This document shows positions 25,484 to 36,323 of a stretch of DNA of 64,000 nucleotides, piece after piece. The notes below the pieces were generated by a model. That model saw only the letters and a program-made list of their open reading frames with translations, searched no databases and was not told where the DNA came from. The position numbers were made by a program, and so were the translations under genes. This stretch comes from Massilia sp. W12 (GTDB lineage: Bacteria; Pseudomonadota; Gammaproteobacteria; Burkholderiales; Burkholderiaceae_D): positions 186,001 to 250,000 of the forward strand of contig NZ_CP147776.1 of the NCBI RefSeq assembly GCF_037300705.1. Direction: 5' to 3'. Positions within the stretch are counted from its first letter, which is position 1. Every line of letters starts with the position of its first letter.

Positions 25484-27169
25484 TTAAGTTTTGCAAATCG
25501 GCAGTTCAATCCAAAAGCTGGCCCCGCCATCGTTGCAGTTGTCAAAGCCAATCTGGCCACCCATCCTTTCGATCAGGGTTTTGCTGATGTGCAAGCCCAG
25601 CCCGGCGCCGCTGCTTTGCCGGGTATTGGTGCTGTCAGCCTGGGCGAAGGGGGAAAAAATCTGTTCCTGGAAGCTGGCCGGCACGCCGGGGCCGTGGTCG
25701 CGCACCTTGATGCGCCAGTGTGTTGGGCGCATTGCTTGCAGGCTGATTTCAACGCTTTGTCCAGCAGGCGAGAATTTGGCGGCGTTTGACAGCAGATTGG
25801 TCAACACTTGATTCAACCTTTGTTCATCCGCCAGCACATAGCAGGGGGTGTTGGATGGCGTGAGCTGATAGGCGACGCCGAGTTTGCTGGCGTAGGGCGT
25901 GTTTGCTTCCACAGCATTGGCAAGCAGTTTGGCCAGATCCATTTTCTCCAATTGCAGGGTGATCTTGCCCAGCATTAATCTTTCCATGTCCAGAATGTCA
26001 TTCACCAGATGGCTCAGGCGTTCGCTGTTGCGCAAGGCGATTTGCACCAGCTTTTGCGCCGCTTCCGGCATGGTTCCGCCGGCCCCGCCGTCCAGCAGGC
26101 CAAGCGCGCCCCGGATCGAGGTGATGGGGGTGCGCAATTCATGGCTAACCACAGAAATGAATTCCGCCTTCATATGTTCAATGCGCGCCTGCTGTTCGCG
26201 CCAGGCGCGCTGCCTGCGCCGGGTCAGTAAATAACTCAACACCGCCATCGCCAATAAAATTGCGCAGGATAGATAAGACAGCCTGACCTTGGTCCACCAG
26301 GCTTGCCACAAATCGTTTTGCGGGGTGAGTACGAACAAGGTGATCGGGAAATGCGTCAGGCGGCGGTAAATATTGAAGACGCTGGGCCCTTGCAGACTGG
26401 ATTCGCCATCCAAGACGCCGCTGGTCGGGAAATTATTTTTTTGCAAATAACGGATCAGGGTGCCGGTGCGCGGTTTGCCATAGATTTCGTATTCGGTTTT
26501 GTCTTTGGGGGTGGGAAAACGGCTGATTAAAAAACCGTCATCCCGCATCAGACCCAAGGCGGAGCGGGCGGTGATGGGAGCGTCGCGCCAGAATTGCTGC
26601 AGGAAACTGACGGGCAGATTGGCGCTGAGGATGTAATCAACTTTTCCATCCGGGCCCGGCACGCGCAAACGTGCCGGTATCAGCCAGACTTTGGAGGTGG
26701 CGCCGAAAATCGGCCTGCCGATCTGGAAAGCCGGGCCGCTTTCCATGTTTTGCTGATATTCGCGAAAACTGTCTTCACTGGCGAGGCTGCGCTGTACGCT
26801 GCCGGGCGGGTTTTTGCCGGTGAAGAGGATGGCGCCGTCCGGCTTGAAGACTGTCATATTCACCAGCTCAGGCCGGTACTTCAGATATTGCTGCAAATCA
26901 TGATGCGCCCGTTGTTGATCCAGCGGGCCGGCGCTGCGCCACTGGTCAGCCAGTTGCTGCATATCGGCCAATAATTGCATGAAATAGGTGTCAACCGATT
27001 TTTCACCCATTTCGGCGATGGTGCGCAATTCGGTGATGCGGCCGCTTTTTTCTTCGTTCCAGGAAAACCAGGAAAGCAGCAGGGTGTAGGCGAGCACAAG
27101 AGCGCTGAACAATATCAGCAGCAGGTTTAAGCTCTCCATCGGCGCTTTTTTGTCATGCGCAGCGTGCAT
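25484..27169 (-). CDS. Membrane sensor histidine kinase with periplasmic cache-like domain
   Basis: A 561-residue kinase. Membrane segment 1 (LLLILFSALVLAYTLLLSWF) is followed by a periplasmic region of about 240 residues with a double-Cache look (TVFKPDGAILFTGKNPPG, VDYILSANLPVSFLQQFW, and GLMRDDGFLISRFP). Membrane segment 2 lies near 296-315. HisKA follows with the H box FISVVSHELRTPITSIRGAL, then HATPase with N box LNQVLTNLLSNAAKFS, G1 VRDHGPGVPASF and G2 GAGLGLHISKTLIERMGG. No response regulator gene is adjacent, so it is an orphan kinase. ATG 27139 (MESLNLL) is an alternative start. Ligand unknown. Confidence 0.9.
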   Translation of the reverse strand: MHAAHDKKAPMESLNLLLILFSALVLAYTLLLSWFSWNEEKSGRITELRTIAEMGEKSVDTYFMQLLADMQQLADQWRSAGPLDQQRAHHDLQQYLKYRPELVNMTVFKPDGAILFTGKNPPGSVQRSLASEDSFREYQQNMESGPAFQIGRPIFGATSKVWLIPARLRVPGPDGKVDYILSANLPVSFLQQFWRDAPITARSALGLMRDDGFLISRFPTPKDKTEYEIYGKPRTGTLIRYLQKNNFPTSGVLDGESSLQGPSVFNIYRRLTHFPITLFVLTPQNDLWQAWWTKVRLSYLSCAILLAMAVLSYLLTRRRQRAWREQQARIEHMKAEFISVVSHELRTPITSIRGALGLLDGGAGGTMPEAAQKLVQIALRNSERLSHLVNDILDMERLMLGKITLQLEKMDLAKLLANAVEANTPYASKLGVAYQLTPSNTPCYVLADEQRLNQVLTNLLSNAAKFSPAGQSVEISLQAMRPTHWRIKVRDHGPGVPASFQEQIFSPFAQADSTNTRQSSGAGLGLHISKTLIERMGGQIGFDNCNDGGASFWIELPICKT

Positions 27170-27302
27170 TCTGGGCCTTGTGTGATGTGGGGCGGGATGC
27201 CGGGGTTGCGGGCTGCACTGATTTTATTTGAAAGTAACGGTGGCGGCAAAGCAGTGTTGTAAAAGTGGCGGCGCAGGGGGAGGGGTTGCGCCGCCTGACG
27301 CT

Positions 27303-27539
27303 TTATTGGTCTTCATCAACCTGCCATTTTTCACGGTGGTGGATGTCAACCAGGAAAGCCGCCACCATGGTCAGCGCGGCGATGCCGATGATGATGTATA
27401 AAAACCAGACCGAAAAGAATTCCGTGGCCAGCAGGCTCAGGGCCAGCAGCACAACCGCGGCCACCAGGTGGCGCAAGCTTTGTTCCGAAATGGCGAAGTG
27501 CTTATTGCCAAATTCGCGTTGATTTTCAAGACCAGTCAT
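27303..27539 (-). CDS. Small two-helix membrane protein
   Basis: A 78-residue protein with two adjacent membrane segments (HLVAAVVLLALSLLATEFFS and FLYIIIGIAALTMVAAFLV), a charged N-terminus and a charged C-terminus (HHREKWQVDEDQ). GAGAGCGATC precedes its ATG. I do not recognise a family. It stands alone on the minus strand between the sensor kinase and the divergent ATPase regulator. Confidence 0.6.
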   Translation of the reverse strand: MTGLENQREFGNKHFAISEQSLRHLVAAVVLLALSLLATEFFSVWFLYIIIGIAALTMVAAFLVDIHHREKWQVDEDQ

Positions 27540-27850
27540 GATCGCTCTCCTTTTGATTGACCGTCAGCCGCGACGGGGTGGGGTGCTGCTTCAATCCAAG
27601 CATAGGCGCTGACTTGCGCGCTGCGGCTGAAACCGTGCTGAAACCTGTGGTCCGGCGTTTCAGTTTGCCGCCTTGCCTGAAATTTCCTGAAAGCATCTGA
27701 AAGCCTGCTGTTTTGCTGCATGTGTGATGGAACTGATGCTGGTGGGCCGGCTCAAAACGCGTTATTGTCTGAAAACCGGCCCCGCCGGCCATACGTGTTA
27801 TGCCTCGAATGCTTCCCGCCTGGCGCTGGCGGTGAAAGGAAAGGATTGCC

Positions 27851-30388
27851 ATGACCGTGACTGCCCCCGCCACCGAGCCTGCGACATTGCCTGCGCGCCT
27901 GTACTTTGCTGATGTGGAAGTGCAGACTGCCGAGCGGCATGTCTTGATCAATGGCAAACCCGCCTTGATCGGCCCGCGCGCCTTTGATGTTTTACTGTGT
28001 TTATTAACCCGCGCCCCGCACCTGGTGAGCAAAGAAGACTTGCTGGCCAGCGTCTGGCCGCGCCTGGTGGTGGAGGAAAACAATTTGCAGGTGCAGGTTT
28101 CGGCTTTGCGCAAATTGTTTGGCGCGCAGGCGATTGCGACTGCGCCAGGGCTGGGCTATCGCTTTACCTTGCCCTTGCGCCAGCACGGCGCGCTGAGTGT
28201 GGCGCCGCAGCAGGCGCTGGCGGGCAATTTGCCGCACGCCGCTGCGCCCTTGATTGGCCGCGCCAATGAGCTGGCTGAATTGTGCGCGCTGCTCGACTCA
28301 GCGCGCCTGGTGACGGTGACCGGGGCTGGCGGGGTTGGCAAGACCCGGCTTGCGCTGGAGGCGGCGCAACGGCGCAGCGGGCAATTTCCCGCCGGGGTGT
28401 GGCTGGTTGAGCTGGCCACCTTGAATCAAGATGATCAGGTGGCGGCGGTTGTGGCGGCCACGCTCGGCATTGAAGTCAAGGGCGGCGGCACGCCAACAGA
28501 TGCTCTGATTTTGAATTTACGTCAGCAGCCGGCCTTGCTGCTGCTGGATAATTGCGAGCATCTGGTGGATGGCGTGGCGCGCTTGGCCGGCAGCCTGCTG
28601 GCGGGAACCGGGCAACTCTGCCTGCTCGCCACCTCGCAGGAAGTGCTGGGGGTGGAGGGAGAGCAAACCTTCCGTCTGCCATCGCTGTCATTGCCGGCGC
28701 GCAATGCCAACGCCAGCGCGGCGCTGGAATCTGATGCGGTGCAATTATTTGTTGCGCGCGCCCATGCGGCGGACGCCCATTTTCAAATCAATGACCGGAA
28801 TGCCGCACTGGTGGCGGCGATTTGCTGCCGGCTTGACGGTATCGCGCTGGCGCTGGAGATGGCGGCGGCGCGCGTGCCCTGTTTGGGGCTGGAGAGTCTG
28901 GCGCAATTATTGGATGAGCGTTTTCAAGTGCTCACCGGCGGTCGCCGCACCGCCTTGCCGCGTCAGCGCACCTTGCACGCCACCTTGGATTGGAGTCATG
29001 GCTTGCTGACGCCGGAAGAGGCGGTGGTGTTTCGCCGCATCGGCATTTTGATCGGCAGTTTTGATCTGGCGGCGGCGGTTGCGGTGGCGCAAGATCCACA
29101 ATTGTCGCCGTATGCGGTGATCGACGGGGTGGCCAGTCTGGTCAGTAAATCTTTGCTGGCGGCGGATCAGGCCGGCGGCCATGTGCGCTACCGCCTGCTG
29201 GAAAGCGCGCGCGCCTATGCCTTGGAAAAACTGGCGGCGGCAGATGAGGTGGCGGCATGCGCGGCCCGCTGCGCGACGCATTTCCGGCACAGTTTCGCCG
29301 CCTGCTTTGCCGATTGGGGCCAATTGACGGATGTTGAGTTTGAAGAAAAATACATCCCGGATATTGATAATTTACGCCAGTCCATCGATTGGGCTTTCGG
29401 CCCCGGGCAAGACATCGAGACCGGTCTGGCCTTGGTCGGATCTTCCGGCCAGTTGTGGGCTTCACGCTGGTTGTTTTATGAGGCCGAACAGCGCGTCAAG
29501 CATGCCTTGACCTATCTGGATGCGCAAACTGCGCCGCTGATTGCCGGCGATTTGTGGCTGACTGCCTGCACCCTGTTTTATTTCCACCGTAATGAGCAAG
29601 CCGTGCCGGCGGCGCAGACTGCGGTGGCGGCGCTGCGCCAGTCTGGCGATGTGATGCGCCTGGGCTATGCCTTGATTATGCTGGGCAGCTGCCATGCCGT
29701 CAGCGGCTCCCCGCAAGCCACGATTTTTTTACAGGAGGCGCAAGCGCTGCTGGCCGGCGGCTGCCCTTTGCGGCTGGAGTCGATGTTGCATAAATCCTTT
29801 GGCGCCTGCTACGCCATCCTGGGCCGGCCGGAGGATGCGATTCCCGCGTTCAGCCGGGCCTTGGCCTTATCCGAGCAGGTGGGGGCGCAATTTCAGGCCT
29901 TGACCATCCAGGAAGATCTGGCCGATGTGTATTGGATGCAAGGCAATCTCGATCAGGCTTTGCATGCCGCGCGCGACACCTTGCAGCGCTGCCGCCAATC
30001 ACGCTTCGCCTATAAAGTCAGCTGGGGCTGGGTGCTGGGTAATTTATTCGGCATTCTGGTCGAGCGCGGCGATTTGGCCGAGGCCTTGCAAATCGGCCAG
30101 GAAGCCTTGCCCTATCTGCGCGAATTTTCCACCATGTGGGTGGTGATGGATCACTATGCCTTGCGGCAAGCGAAACGCGGCATGTGGCAGGCGGCGGCGC
30201 ATATTTCCGGCTGGTCGGATCAGGCCTTTGCGCGCCACGTCACGCTGCGCCAGCCGAATGAGCGGCGGGCTTATCACAGCACCTTGAGCCTGCTGCAGCA
30301 AGCTCTGGCGGCGGCGCAGTTGCAAGCCTGGCGCGAGCAAGGCGCGCAAATGAGTGAAGAGGATTTATGCCAATGGGCGCTGGCGTGA
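27851..30388 (+). CDS. Winged-helix/ATPase/TPR transcriptional regulator
   Basis: An 845-residue regulator. An OmpR-type DNA-binding domain comes first (about 15-115: GPRAFDVLLCLLTRAPHLVS, then VEENNLQVQVSALRKLFG). A STAND-like ATPase follows, with Walker A GAGGVGKTRLALEAA near 157 and Walker B-like LLLLDNCEHLVDGVARL near 230. Then comes a long helical C-terminal part (about 450-845) resembling TPR repeats (QATIFLQEAQALLAGG, GRPEDAIPAFSRALALSEQV, GNLDQALHAARDTLQRC). This architecture is common for large single-component regulators in Burkholderiales. Its target is unknown; neighbours give no pathway. Confidence 0.87.
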   Translation: MTVTAPATEPATLPARLYFADVEVQTAERHVLINGKPALIGPRAFDVLLCLLTRAPHLVSKEDLLASVWPRLVVEENNLQVQVSALRKLFGAQAIATAPGLGYRFTLPLRQHGALSVAPQQALAGNLPHAAAPLIGRANELAELCALLDSARLVTVTGAGGVGKTRLALEAAQRRSGQFPAGVWLVELATLNQDDQVAAVVAATLGIEVKGGGTPTDALILNLRQQPALLLLDNCEHLVDGVARLAGSLLAGTGQLCLLATSQEVLGVEGEQTFRLPSLSLPARNANASAALESDAVQLFVARAHAADAHFQINDRNAALVAAICCRLDGIALALEMAAARVPCLGLESLAQLLDERFQVLTGGRRTALPRQRTLHATLDWSHGLLTPEEAVVFRRIGILIGSFDLAAAVAVAQDPQLSPYAVIDGVASLVSKSLLAADQAGGHVRYRLLESARAYALEKLAAADEVAACAARCATHFRHSFAACFADWGQLTDVEFEEKYIPDIDNLRQSIDWAFGPGQDIETGLALVGSSGQLWASRWLFYEAEQRVKHALTYLDAQTAPLIAGDLWLTACTLFYFHRNEQAVPAAQTAVAALRQSGDVMRLGYALIMLGSCHAVSGSPQATIFLQEAQALLAGGCPLRLESMLHKSFGACYAILGRPEDAIPAFSRALALSEQVGAQFQALTIQEDLADVYWMQGNLDQALHAARDTLQRCRQSRFAYKVSWGWVLGNLFGILVERGDLAEALQIGQEALPYLREFSTMWVVMDHYALRQAKRGMWQAAAHISGWSDQAFARHVTLRQPNERRAYHSTLSLLQQALAAAQLQAWREQGAQMSEEDLCQWALA

Positions 30389-30519
30389 GTTGGCCCGATT
30401 TTGCGCACAAGCCGGCGGTTTGCGCTTAAACGCGTTAAAATCCGCCCAAGTCCATGCTGACGCCCCCGGCACGCCGGCGCCGCCTGCATGTTTCACATCC
30501 ACTTTCTGGCAGGAAAACG

Positions 30520-31377
30520 ATGTCGAACGCACCACAGATGTTGAATGAAGAAGCGCTGGATAAACTGGTCAAATCGATTGGCATTCCACCGCGTCCCAGT
30601 CTTTTGGCCGATGTGCAGCATGAAATGGGTGGTGAAGACCCGGACCCGCGCCGCATCGCGCAATTGGTAGCCAAGGATGTGGCGATGTCCGCCGCCTTGT
30701 TGAAATCCGCCAATTCGGTCTTTTTCGGACTCAAGCGCAAGGCGGAAACAGTGGAACAGGCAGCGGCTTTTCTGGGCCTGACCCAGGTCAGCTCTTTGCT
30801 GATGGGTTTGATTACCCGTCAAGCCATCAAGGCCGAGGGGCCGGCGCTGTCCGGCTTTTGGGATGCCGCCACCCAGCGCTCCTTGGCGATGTCAAAAATG
30901 GCGAAAGCCATGCGCGCCTGTCCGCCGGATCTGGCGCACACCTTTGGCCTGTTTTGCGATATCGGGATTCCCATGCTGATGTCGCGCTTTCCCGATTATC
31001 ACGAAACCCTGAGTCTGGCGCGCGGTGAATTCGAGCAATTATTCACGGATATCGAAGACCAGCGTCACGGCACCAATCACACGATTATCGGCGCGATTCT
31101 GGCGCGCAGCTGGGGCTTGTCGCAGGAAGTGATGCAGGCCATCCGCAGTCATCATGATTATGCGGTGATGCTGGAAAGCGGCACGCCGCACAATGTGGCG
31201 GTATTGATTGCATTGGGCGTGCTGGCGGAAAAAGCGATTCAGGCTTATCAGGGCAATTTGCAGTCGCCGGAATGGGAAAAAGGCGGCGATCAGGCCTGTG
31301 ATATTCTTGGCATCGCACAACACGAGGCGGAAGATTGGTGCGATGAACTGGCGTTGATGTTCAATGCTGAGCACTGA
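30520..31377 (+). CDS. HDOD-domain protein
   Basis: A 285-residue protein dominated by an HDOD domain (degenerate HD-hydrolase fold used in signalling): IPPRPSLLADVQHEMGGEDP near residue 22, VAMSAALLKSANSVFFGLKR near 55, VEQAAAFLGLTQVSSLLMGL, and FGLFCDIGIPMLMSRFPDYH near 145. The catalytic HD pair is absent, as usual for HDOD. ATG 30520 follows AGGAAA at good spacing; the frame is open further upstream without homology. Possible roles include c-di-GMP or chemotaxis-linked signalling, but nothing nearby confirms this. Confidence 0.85.
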   Translation: MSNAPQMLNEEALDKLVKSIGIPPRPSLLADVQHEMGGEDPDPRRIAQLVAKDVAMSAALLKSANSVFFGLKRKAETVEQAAAFLGLTQVSSLLMGLITRQAIKAEGPALSGFWDAATQRSLAMSKMAKAMRACPPDLAHTFGLFCDIGIPMLMSRFPDYHETLSLARGEFEQLFTDIEDQRHGTNHTIIGAILARSWGLSQEVMQAIRSHHDYAVMLESGTPHNVAVLIALGVLAEKAIQAYQGNLQSPEWEKGGDQACDILGIAQHEAEDWCDELALMFNAEH

Positions 31378-31719
31378 TTTGCGCTGGCTGTTAGTGTAAA
31401 TTTTGTCTGAAGAGTTTTGCAAATCTTGATGGTTTCCGCCTGGAAATAATTCATCTTGGAAATTTTATGCGGGAAATACTTTGCTTCTTTGCTGCTAAAA
31501 CACTGTTTTGATGCCGCATTTCCCGCATTGTGCAAAAAAAGTGCAACAAAAGCTTGCCGCCAAAGTCAGGCGCTTGTGCTCTGATATAATGCGCGGTTCC
31601 ATCAGGGCGCTTCAAACCGCAAGCGCGTTGCCAGGATCCTGCCGCCAAACCCGCATGGGAACCCTGCTGGGAAGTCTTGCAAAGTCGCCCGTTCCCGTGA
31701 TGAAAGGTTTTAAATAATA
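31378..31719 (+). promoter_or_regulatory. Non-coding leader and promoter region of the rhamnan operon
   Basis: A gene-free stretch of about 340 bp. A TATAAT box lies at 31585-31590, about 130 bp upstream of the manC ATG; a good -35 at standard spacing is not obvious. I see no gene, clear riboswitch or terminator. AT-rich sequence at 31380-31540 contrasts with the following operon. Confidence 0.4.
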
Positions 31720-33138
31720 ATGACGATCATCCCTGTAATTCTGTCCGGTGGCGTGGGCGCTCGCCTGTGGCCAGTGTCGCGCGAACTGCATCCCAAGCCA
31801 TTTATGCGCCTCTCGGACGGCCAAAGCCTGCTGCAAAAAGCCTTTGTGCGCGCAGCTGCTCTGCCGGATGTGGCGGAAATTCTCACCGTCACCAACCGCG
31901 ATTTGTATTTCAAAACCGAAGACGATTACCGTGAAGTCAATCCGGCCCAATTGCCGGCATCTTTCATTCTCGAACCGTTTGGCCGCAACACCGCAGCCGC
32001 CATCGCCAGCGCAGCGCGCACGGTGGCCGATTTGCATGGCCCGCAAGCCTTGATGCTGGTTTTACCGGCAGATCATTTAATTTCCAATCAGCAGGCTTTT
32101 GACAGCGCAGTGGCGCAGGCTGTTGTATTGGCGCAACAGGGTAAATTAGTCACCTTCGGCATCACCCCGAATGCCCCGGAAACCGGCTTTGGCTATATCG
32201 AAGCCGAAGGCAGCCAGGTCAAGCGTTTTGTGGAAAAGCCTTCGCTGGACAAAGCGCGCGAATATCTGGCTTCGGGCCGTTATTTGTGGAATGCCGGCAT
32301 GTTTTGCTTCAGCGCCGGGGCCATGCTCGAACAAATGCAACAGCACGAAGCGGCAGTGCTGCAGGCGGTGGACGCCTGTTTGCAAAAATCTTCGCGCGCG
32401 CAGCGTGGCGATAAATCGGTGCAAATCGAACTCGACGCCGCCTCTTTCAAAAACACCCCCGATATTTCAATCGACTACGCCGTGATGGAGCGTTCCAGTG
32501 CGGTGGCGGTGGTGGCTTGCGATATCGGCTGGAGCGATATCGGTTCCTGGAGCGCGATCAGCGACTTGGTGGAAGTCGATGAACAAGGCAATGGCGTGTT
32601 GGGCGAAGCGTATTTGCATGACTCATCGAACTGCTATATCCAGAGCAATGAGCGGGTGGTGTCTGCCGTCGGCGTGCGCAATCTGATTATCATCGACACC
32701 TCCGACGCCTTGCTGGTGGTGGATCGCTCACGGGTGCAGGATGTCAAGCAAATCGTCGCCCAGCTCAAGGCGAATTCGCATGACGCCTATAAATTGCACC
32801 GTGAAGTGCATCGCCCCTGGGGCACTTACACCGTGCTGGAAGAAGGCAGCCGCTTCAAGATCAAACGGATCGAAGTCAAACCCGGCGCTTCGCTCTCTTT
32901 GCAAATGCATCACCACCGCAGCGAGCACTGGATTGTGGTGTCAGGCATGGCCAAAGTGGTCAATGGCGAACGCGAATTCCTGGTTGGCACCAACGAATCC
33001 ACCTTTATTCCGGCCGGCCACAAGCACCGCTTGTCCAATCCCGGCGTGACGGATCTGGTGATGATCGAGGTGCAAAGCGGGGAATATCTGGGCGAAGACG
33101 ATATCGTCCGTTTTGAAGATCACTATGGCCGCGCTTGA
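31720..33138 (+). CDS. manC: Mannose-1-phosphate guanylyltransferase / mannose-6-phosphate isomerase
   Basis: A 472-residue bifunctional type II enzyme. The N-terminal pyrophosphorylase carries the signature LSGGVGARLWPVSRELHPK, with FVEKPSLDKAREYL near 170 and DIGWSDIGSWSAISD near 267. The C-terminal cupin isomerase domain holds EVHRPWGTYTVLEEG, the metal site LQMHHHRSEHWIVVSGMAKV, and AGHKHRLSNPG. It supplies GDP-mannose from fructose-6-P/mannose-1-P. It leads a same-strand cluster with gmd and rmd, so the GDP-mannose feeds GDP-D-rhamnose synthesis. Confidence 0.95.
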   Translation: MTIIPVILSGGVGARLWPVSRELHPKPFMRLSDGQSLLQKAFVRAAALPDVAEILTVTNRDLYFKTEDDYREVNPAQLPASFILEPFGRNTAAAIASAARTVADLHGPQALMLVLPADHLISNQQAFDSAVAQAVVLAQQGKLVTFGITPNAPETGFGYIEAEGSQVKRFVEKPSLDKAREYLASGRYLWNAGMFCFSAGAMLEQMQQHEAAVLQAVDACLQKSSRAQRGDKSVQIELDAASFKNTPDISIDYAVMERSSAVAVVACDIGWSDIGSWSAISDLVEVDEQGNGVLGEAYLHDSSNCYIQSNERVVSAVGVRNLIIIDTSDALLVVDRSRVQDVKQIVAQLKANSHDAYKLHREVHRPWGTYTVLEEGSRFKIKRIEVKPGASLSLQMHHHRSEHWIVVSGMAKVVNGEREFLVGTNESTFIPAGHKHRLSNPGVTDLVMIEVQSGEYLGEDDIVRFEDHYGRA

Positions 33139-33159
33139 GCGCGGCGCAGGAATAATTGA

Positions 33160-34218
<1,059 letters not shown>

Positions 34219-34251
34219 AACCAAATACAGGCGCCACGCGCCTTTGCAGCC

Positions 34252-35160
34252 ATGAATACAGCCAGCAGCGGGAAACGGGTATTAATTACCGGCATCAGCG
34301 GCTTTACTGGCCGCTATTTGGAAGCATGTTTGCAAGCCGCCGGGCATGAAGTCTGGGGCTTGAGCGCACACCCGGGGCAAGCGGCGCGCCATTTGCAAGC
34401 CGATTTGGGCGACCCGGACAGCCTGGCCGCCGCGCTTGAGCAGGCGCAGCCGGATTGGGTGGCGCATCTGGCCGCGATTGCCTTTGTCGGTCACGGCAAA
34501 CCGGATGCGCTGTACCAAACCAATTTGATCGGCAGCCGCAATTTATTGGCGGCGCTGGCGGCGCAAAGTAAAACCCCGCAAGCCGTATTGCTGGCCTCCA
34601 GCGCGAATATCTACGGCAATGCGGATACCGGATTGATTACCGAAGAACAGCCGCCGGCCCCGGCCAATGATTACGCCGTCAGCAAACTGGCGATGGAATA
34701 CATGGCGCGCTTGTGGCAAGACAAACTGCCGCTGTGCATTGTGCGGCCATTCAATTACACCGGGCGCGGCCAGTCTGAGCAATTTTTGATTCCCAAAATC
34801 GTGCAACATTTCCGTCGTCGCGCCAGCCGCATTGAGCTGGGCAATCTGGCGGTGGCGCGCGATTTTTCCGATGTGCGCGATTTGGTGCGCATTTATCACA
34901 GCTTATTGCAACATCCGCACAGCGCCGGCCAGACATTTAACGTCTGCTCAGGCCACGCCACCAGCTTGCAACAGGTATTGGACTTGTGCCGCGAATTCAG
35001 CGGTCACAGTCTGGAAGTTGCAGTCAACCCTGCTTTTGTGCGCAGTAATGAGGTGTACCGCTTAGCTGGCGATAACCGCAAATTGCGTCATTTCCTGGAT
35101 GATGCGCCCAGTCCCCGATTGAGCGAAACCCTGGAATGGATGTTGCAGGAGCCGGCATGA
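34252..35160 (+). CDS. rmd: GDP-6-deoxy-4-keto-mannose reductase
   Basis: A 302-residue SDR with ITGISGFTGRYLEACLQAAG, the active-site ASSANIYGN and YAVSKLAMEYMA (Tyr-x3-Lys), and VRPFNYTGRGQSEQFLIPK. These match the Rmd type that makes GDP-D-rhamnose; the epimerase-reductase Fcl (fucose) has a different pattern. D-rhamnose is a component of homopolymer O-antigens such as the A-band of Pseudomonas. Its stop overlaps the start of the first glycosyltransferase (ATGA). Confidence 0.88.
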   Translation: MNTASSGKRVLITGISGFTGRYLEACLQAAGHEVWGLSAHPGQAARHLQADLGDPDSLAAALEQAQPDWVAHLAAIAFVGHGKPDALYQTNLIGSRNLLAALAAQSKTPQAVLLASSANIYGNADTGLITEEQPPAPANDYAVSKLAMEYMARLWQDKLPLCIVRPFNYTGRGQSEQFLIPKIVQHFRRRASRIELGNLAVARDFSDVRDLVRIYHSLLQHPHSAGQTFNVCSGHATSLQQVLDLCREFSGHSLEVAVNPAFVRSNEVYRLAGDNRKLRHFLDDAPSPRLSETLEWMLQEPA

Positions 35161-36323
35161 AAGTCGTGCTGTCGATTGAAGCAATTCACCCTCCCTTGGC
35201 CGGGATCGGGCGCTATGCCTGGGAGTTGGCGACGCGCCTGCCGCAATTCGCTGATGTCGAACAAGTGCGCTATATGTCGGATGGATTTTGGTGCGGCTTG
35301 CCGCCGCTGGAAAGTTTGCGCGGCGGCGCGCCTGCCGCCGGCAGCGCGGGCGGCTTGAAAGCCGGTTTGCGCCGCATCGCCGCACGACTGCCGGCAGCCT
35401 CCGCGCTGTATCAGCGGGTGCGCCCGATGCTGGCGGCGCGCCGCTTGAACCAGGTGCGCGAAGGCGTGTTCCACGGCCCGAATTTCTTTGTGCCGCAATC
35501 CCGCATCCCCTCCGTGGTGACGATTCACGATTTATCGGTGTATCGGCATGCCGACTGGCATCCGCGCCTGCGCGTGGAGCGCATGAAACGCGACGTGCCG
35601 CAAGCGCTGCAGCGCGCCGCCGCCGTGATTACCGATTCCGAAGCGGTGCGGCAGGAAGTCTTGCAGCAATTCAATTTGCCGCCGCAGAAAGTGCATACCG
35701 TATGGGTCGGCGTGGACGAAGCCTACCAGCCGCGCAGCGCGCAGCAAACCGCCGCCGTGTTGCAGCAATATGGCTTGCGCCATGACGGTTACAGCCTGTT
35801 TGTCTCGACCATCGAGCCGCGTAAAAATCTGGAAAATCTGCTGGCCGCCTATCGCGCCCTGCCGCCGGCGGAGCGGCAGCAATGGCCGCTGGTGGTGGCT
35901 GGCGGCCCCGGCTGGTTGAGCGACAACATCCACCAGCAACTGCAGCAAGCGCACAGCGAAGGCTGGTTGCATTATCTGGGTTTCGCCGATCAAAGCCATT
36001 TGCCGGCTTTGTACGCCGGCAGCCGTTTATTTGTCTATCCTTCCTGGTACGAAGGATTCGGGATTCCGCTTGCGGAAGCGATGGCCAGCGGCGTGCCGGT
36101 GTTGACCTCGAACTGTTCTTCCATGCCGGAAGTGGCGGCCGGCGCCGCCTTGCTGGTGACACCGGCGGATGTGCGCGATATCACAGAAAATTTGCGGCGC
36201 GGCCTGCAAGATGAGCACTGGCGCGCAGCGGCCCGAGAACGCGGCCTGGCGCGCGCCAGGGAATTGAGCTGGGACGCCTGCGTGCGCAATACTGTCAATG
36301 TTTATAAGGCGGCATACCGATGA
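35157..36323 (+). CDS. Family 4 glycosyltransferase (WbpY/WbpX-like)
   Basis: A 388-residue GT-B enzyme of the GT4 family. An N-terminal acceptor-side domain (PPLAGIGRYAWELATRLPQ) is followed by the nucleotide-sugar domain with STIEPRKNLENLLAAYRALP, VVAGGPGWLS and YPSWYEGFGIPLAEAMASGV (the E-x7-E motif). ATG 35157 lies inside the rmd stop codon, so the pair is translationally coupled. Position after rmd suggests a D-rhamnosyltransferase building a rhamnan. Exact linkage is not predictable. Confidence 0.88.
   Translation: MKVVLSIEAIHPPLAGIGRYAWELATRLPQFADVEQVRYMSDGFWCGLPPLESLRGGAPAAGSAGGLKAGLRRIAARLPAASALYQRVRPMLAARRLNQVREGVFHGPNFFVPQSRIPSVVTIHDLSVYRHADWHPRLRVERMKRDVPQALQRAAAVITDSEAVRQEVLQQFNLPPQKVHTVWVGVDEAYQPRSAQQTAAVLQQYGLRHDGYSLFVSTIEPRKNLENLLAAYRALPPAERQQWPLVVAGGPGWLSDNIHQQLQQAHSEGWLHYLGFADQSHLPALYAGSRLFVYPSWYEGFGIPLAEAMASGVPVLTSNCSSMPEVAAGAALLVTPADVRDITENLRRGLQDEHWRAAARERGLARARELSWDACVRNTVNVYKAAYR

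Noticed and set aside
27526-28113. 195-codon minus frame upstream of the ATPase regulator
   Set aside because: Its basic sequence has no motifs and overlaps the start of the well-supported regulator.
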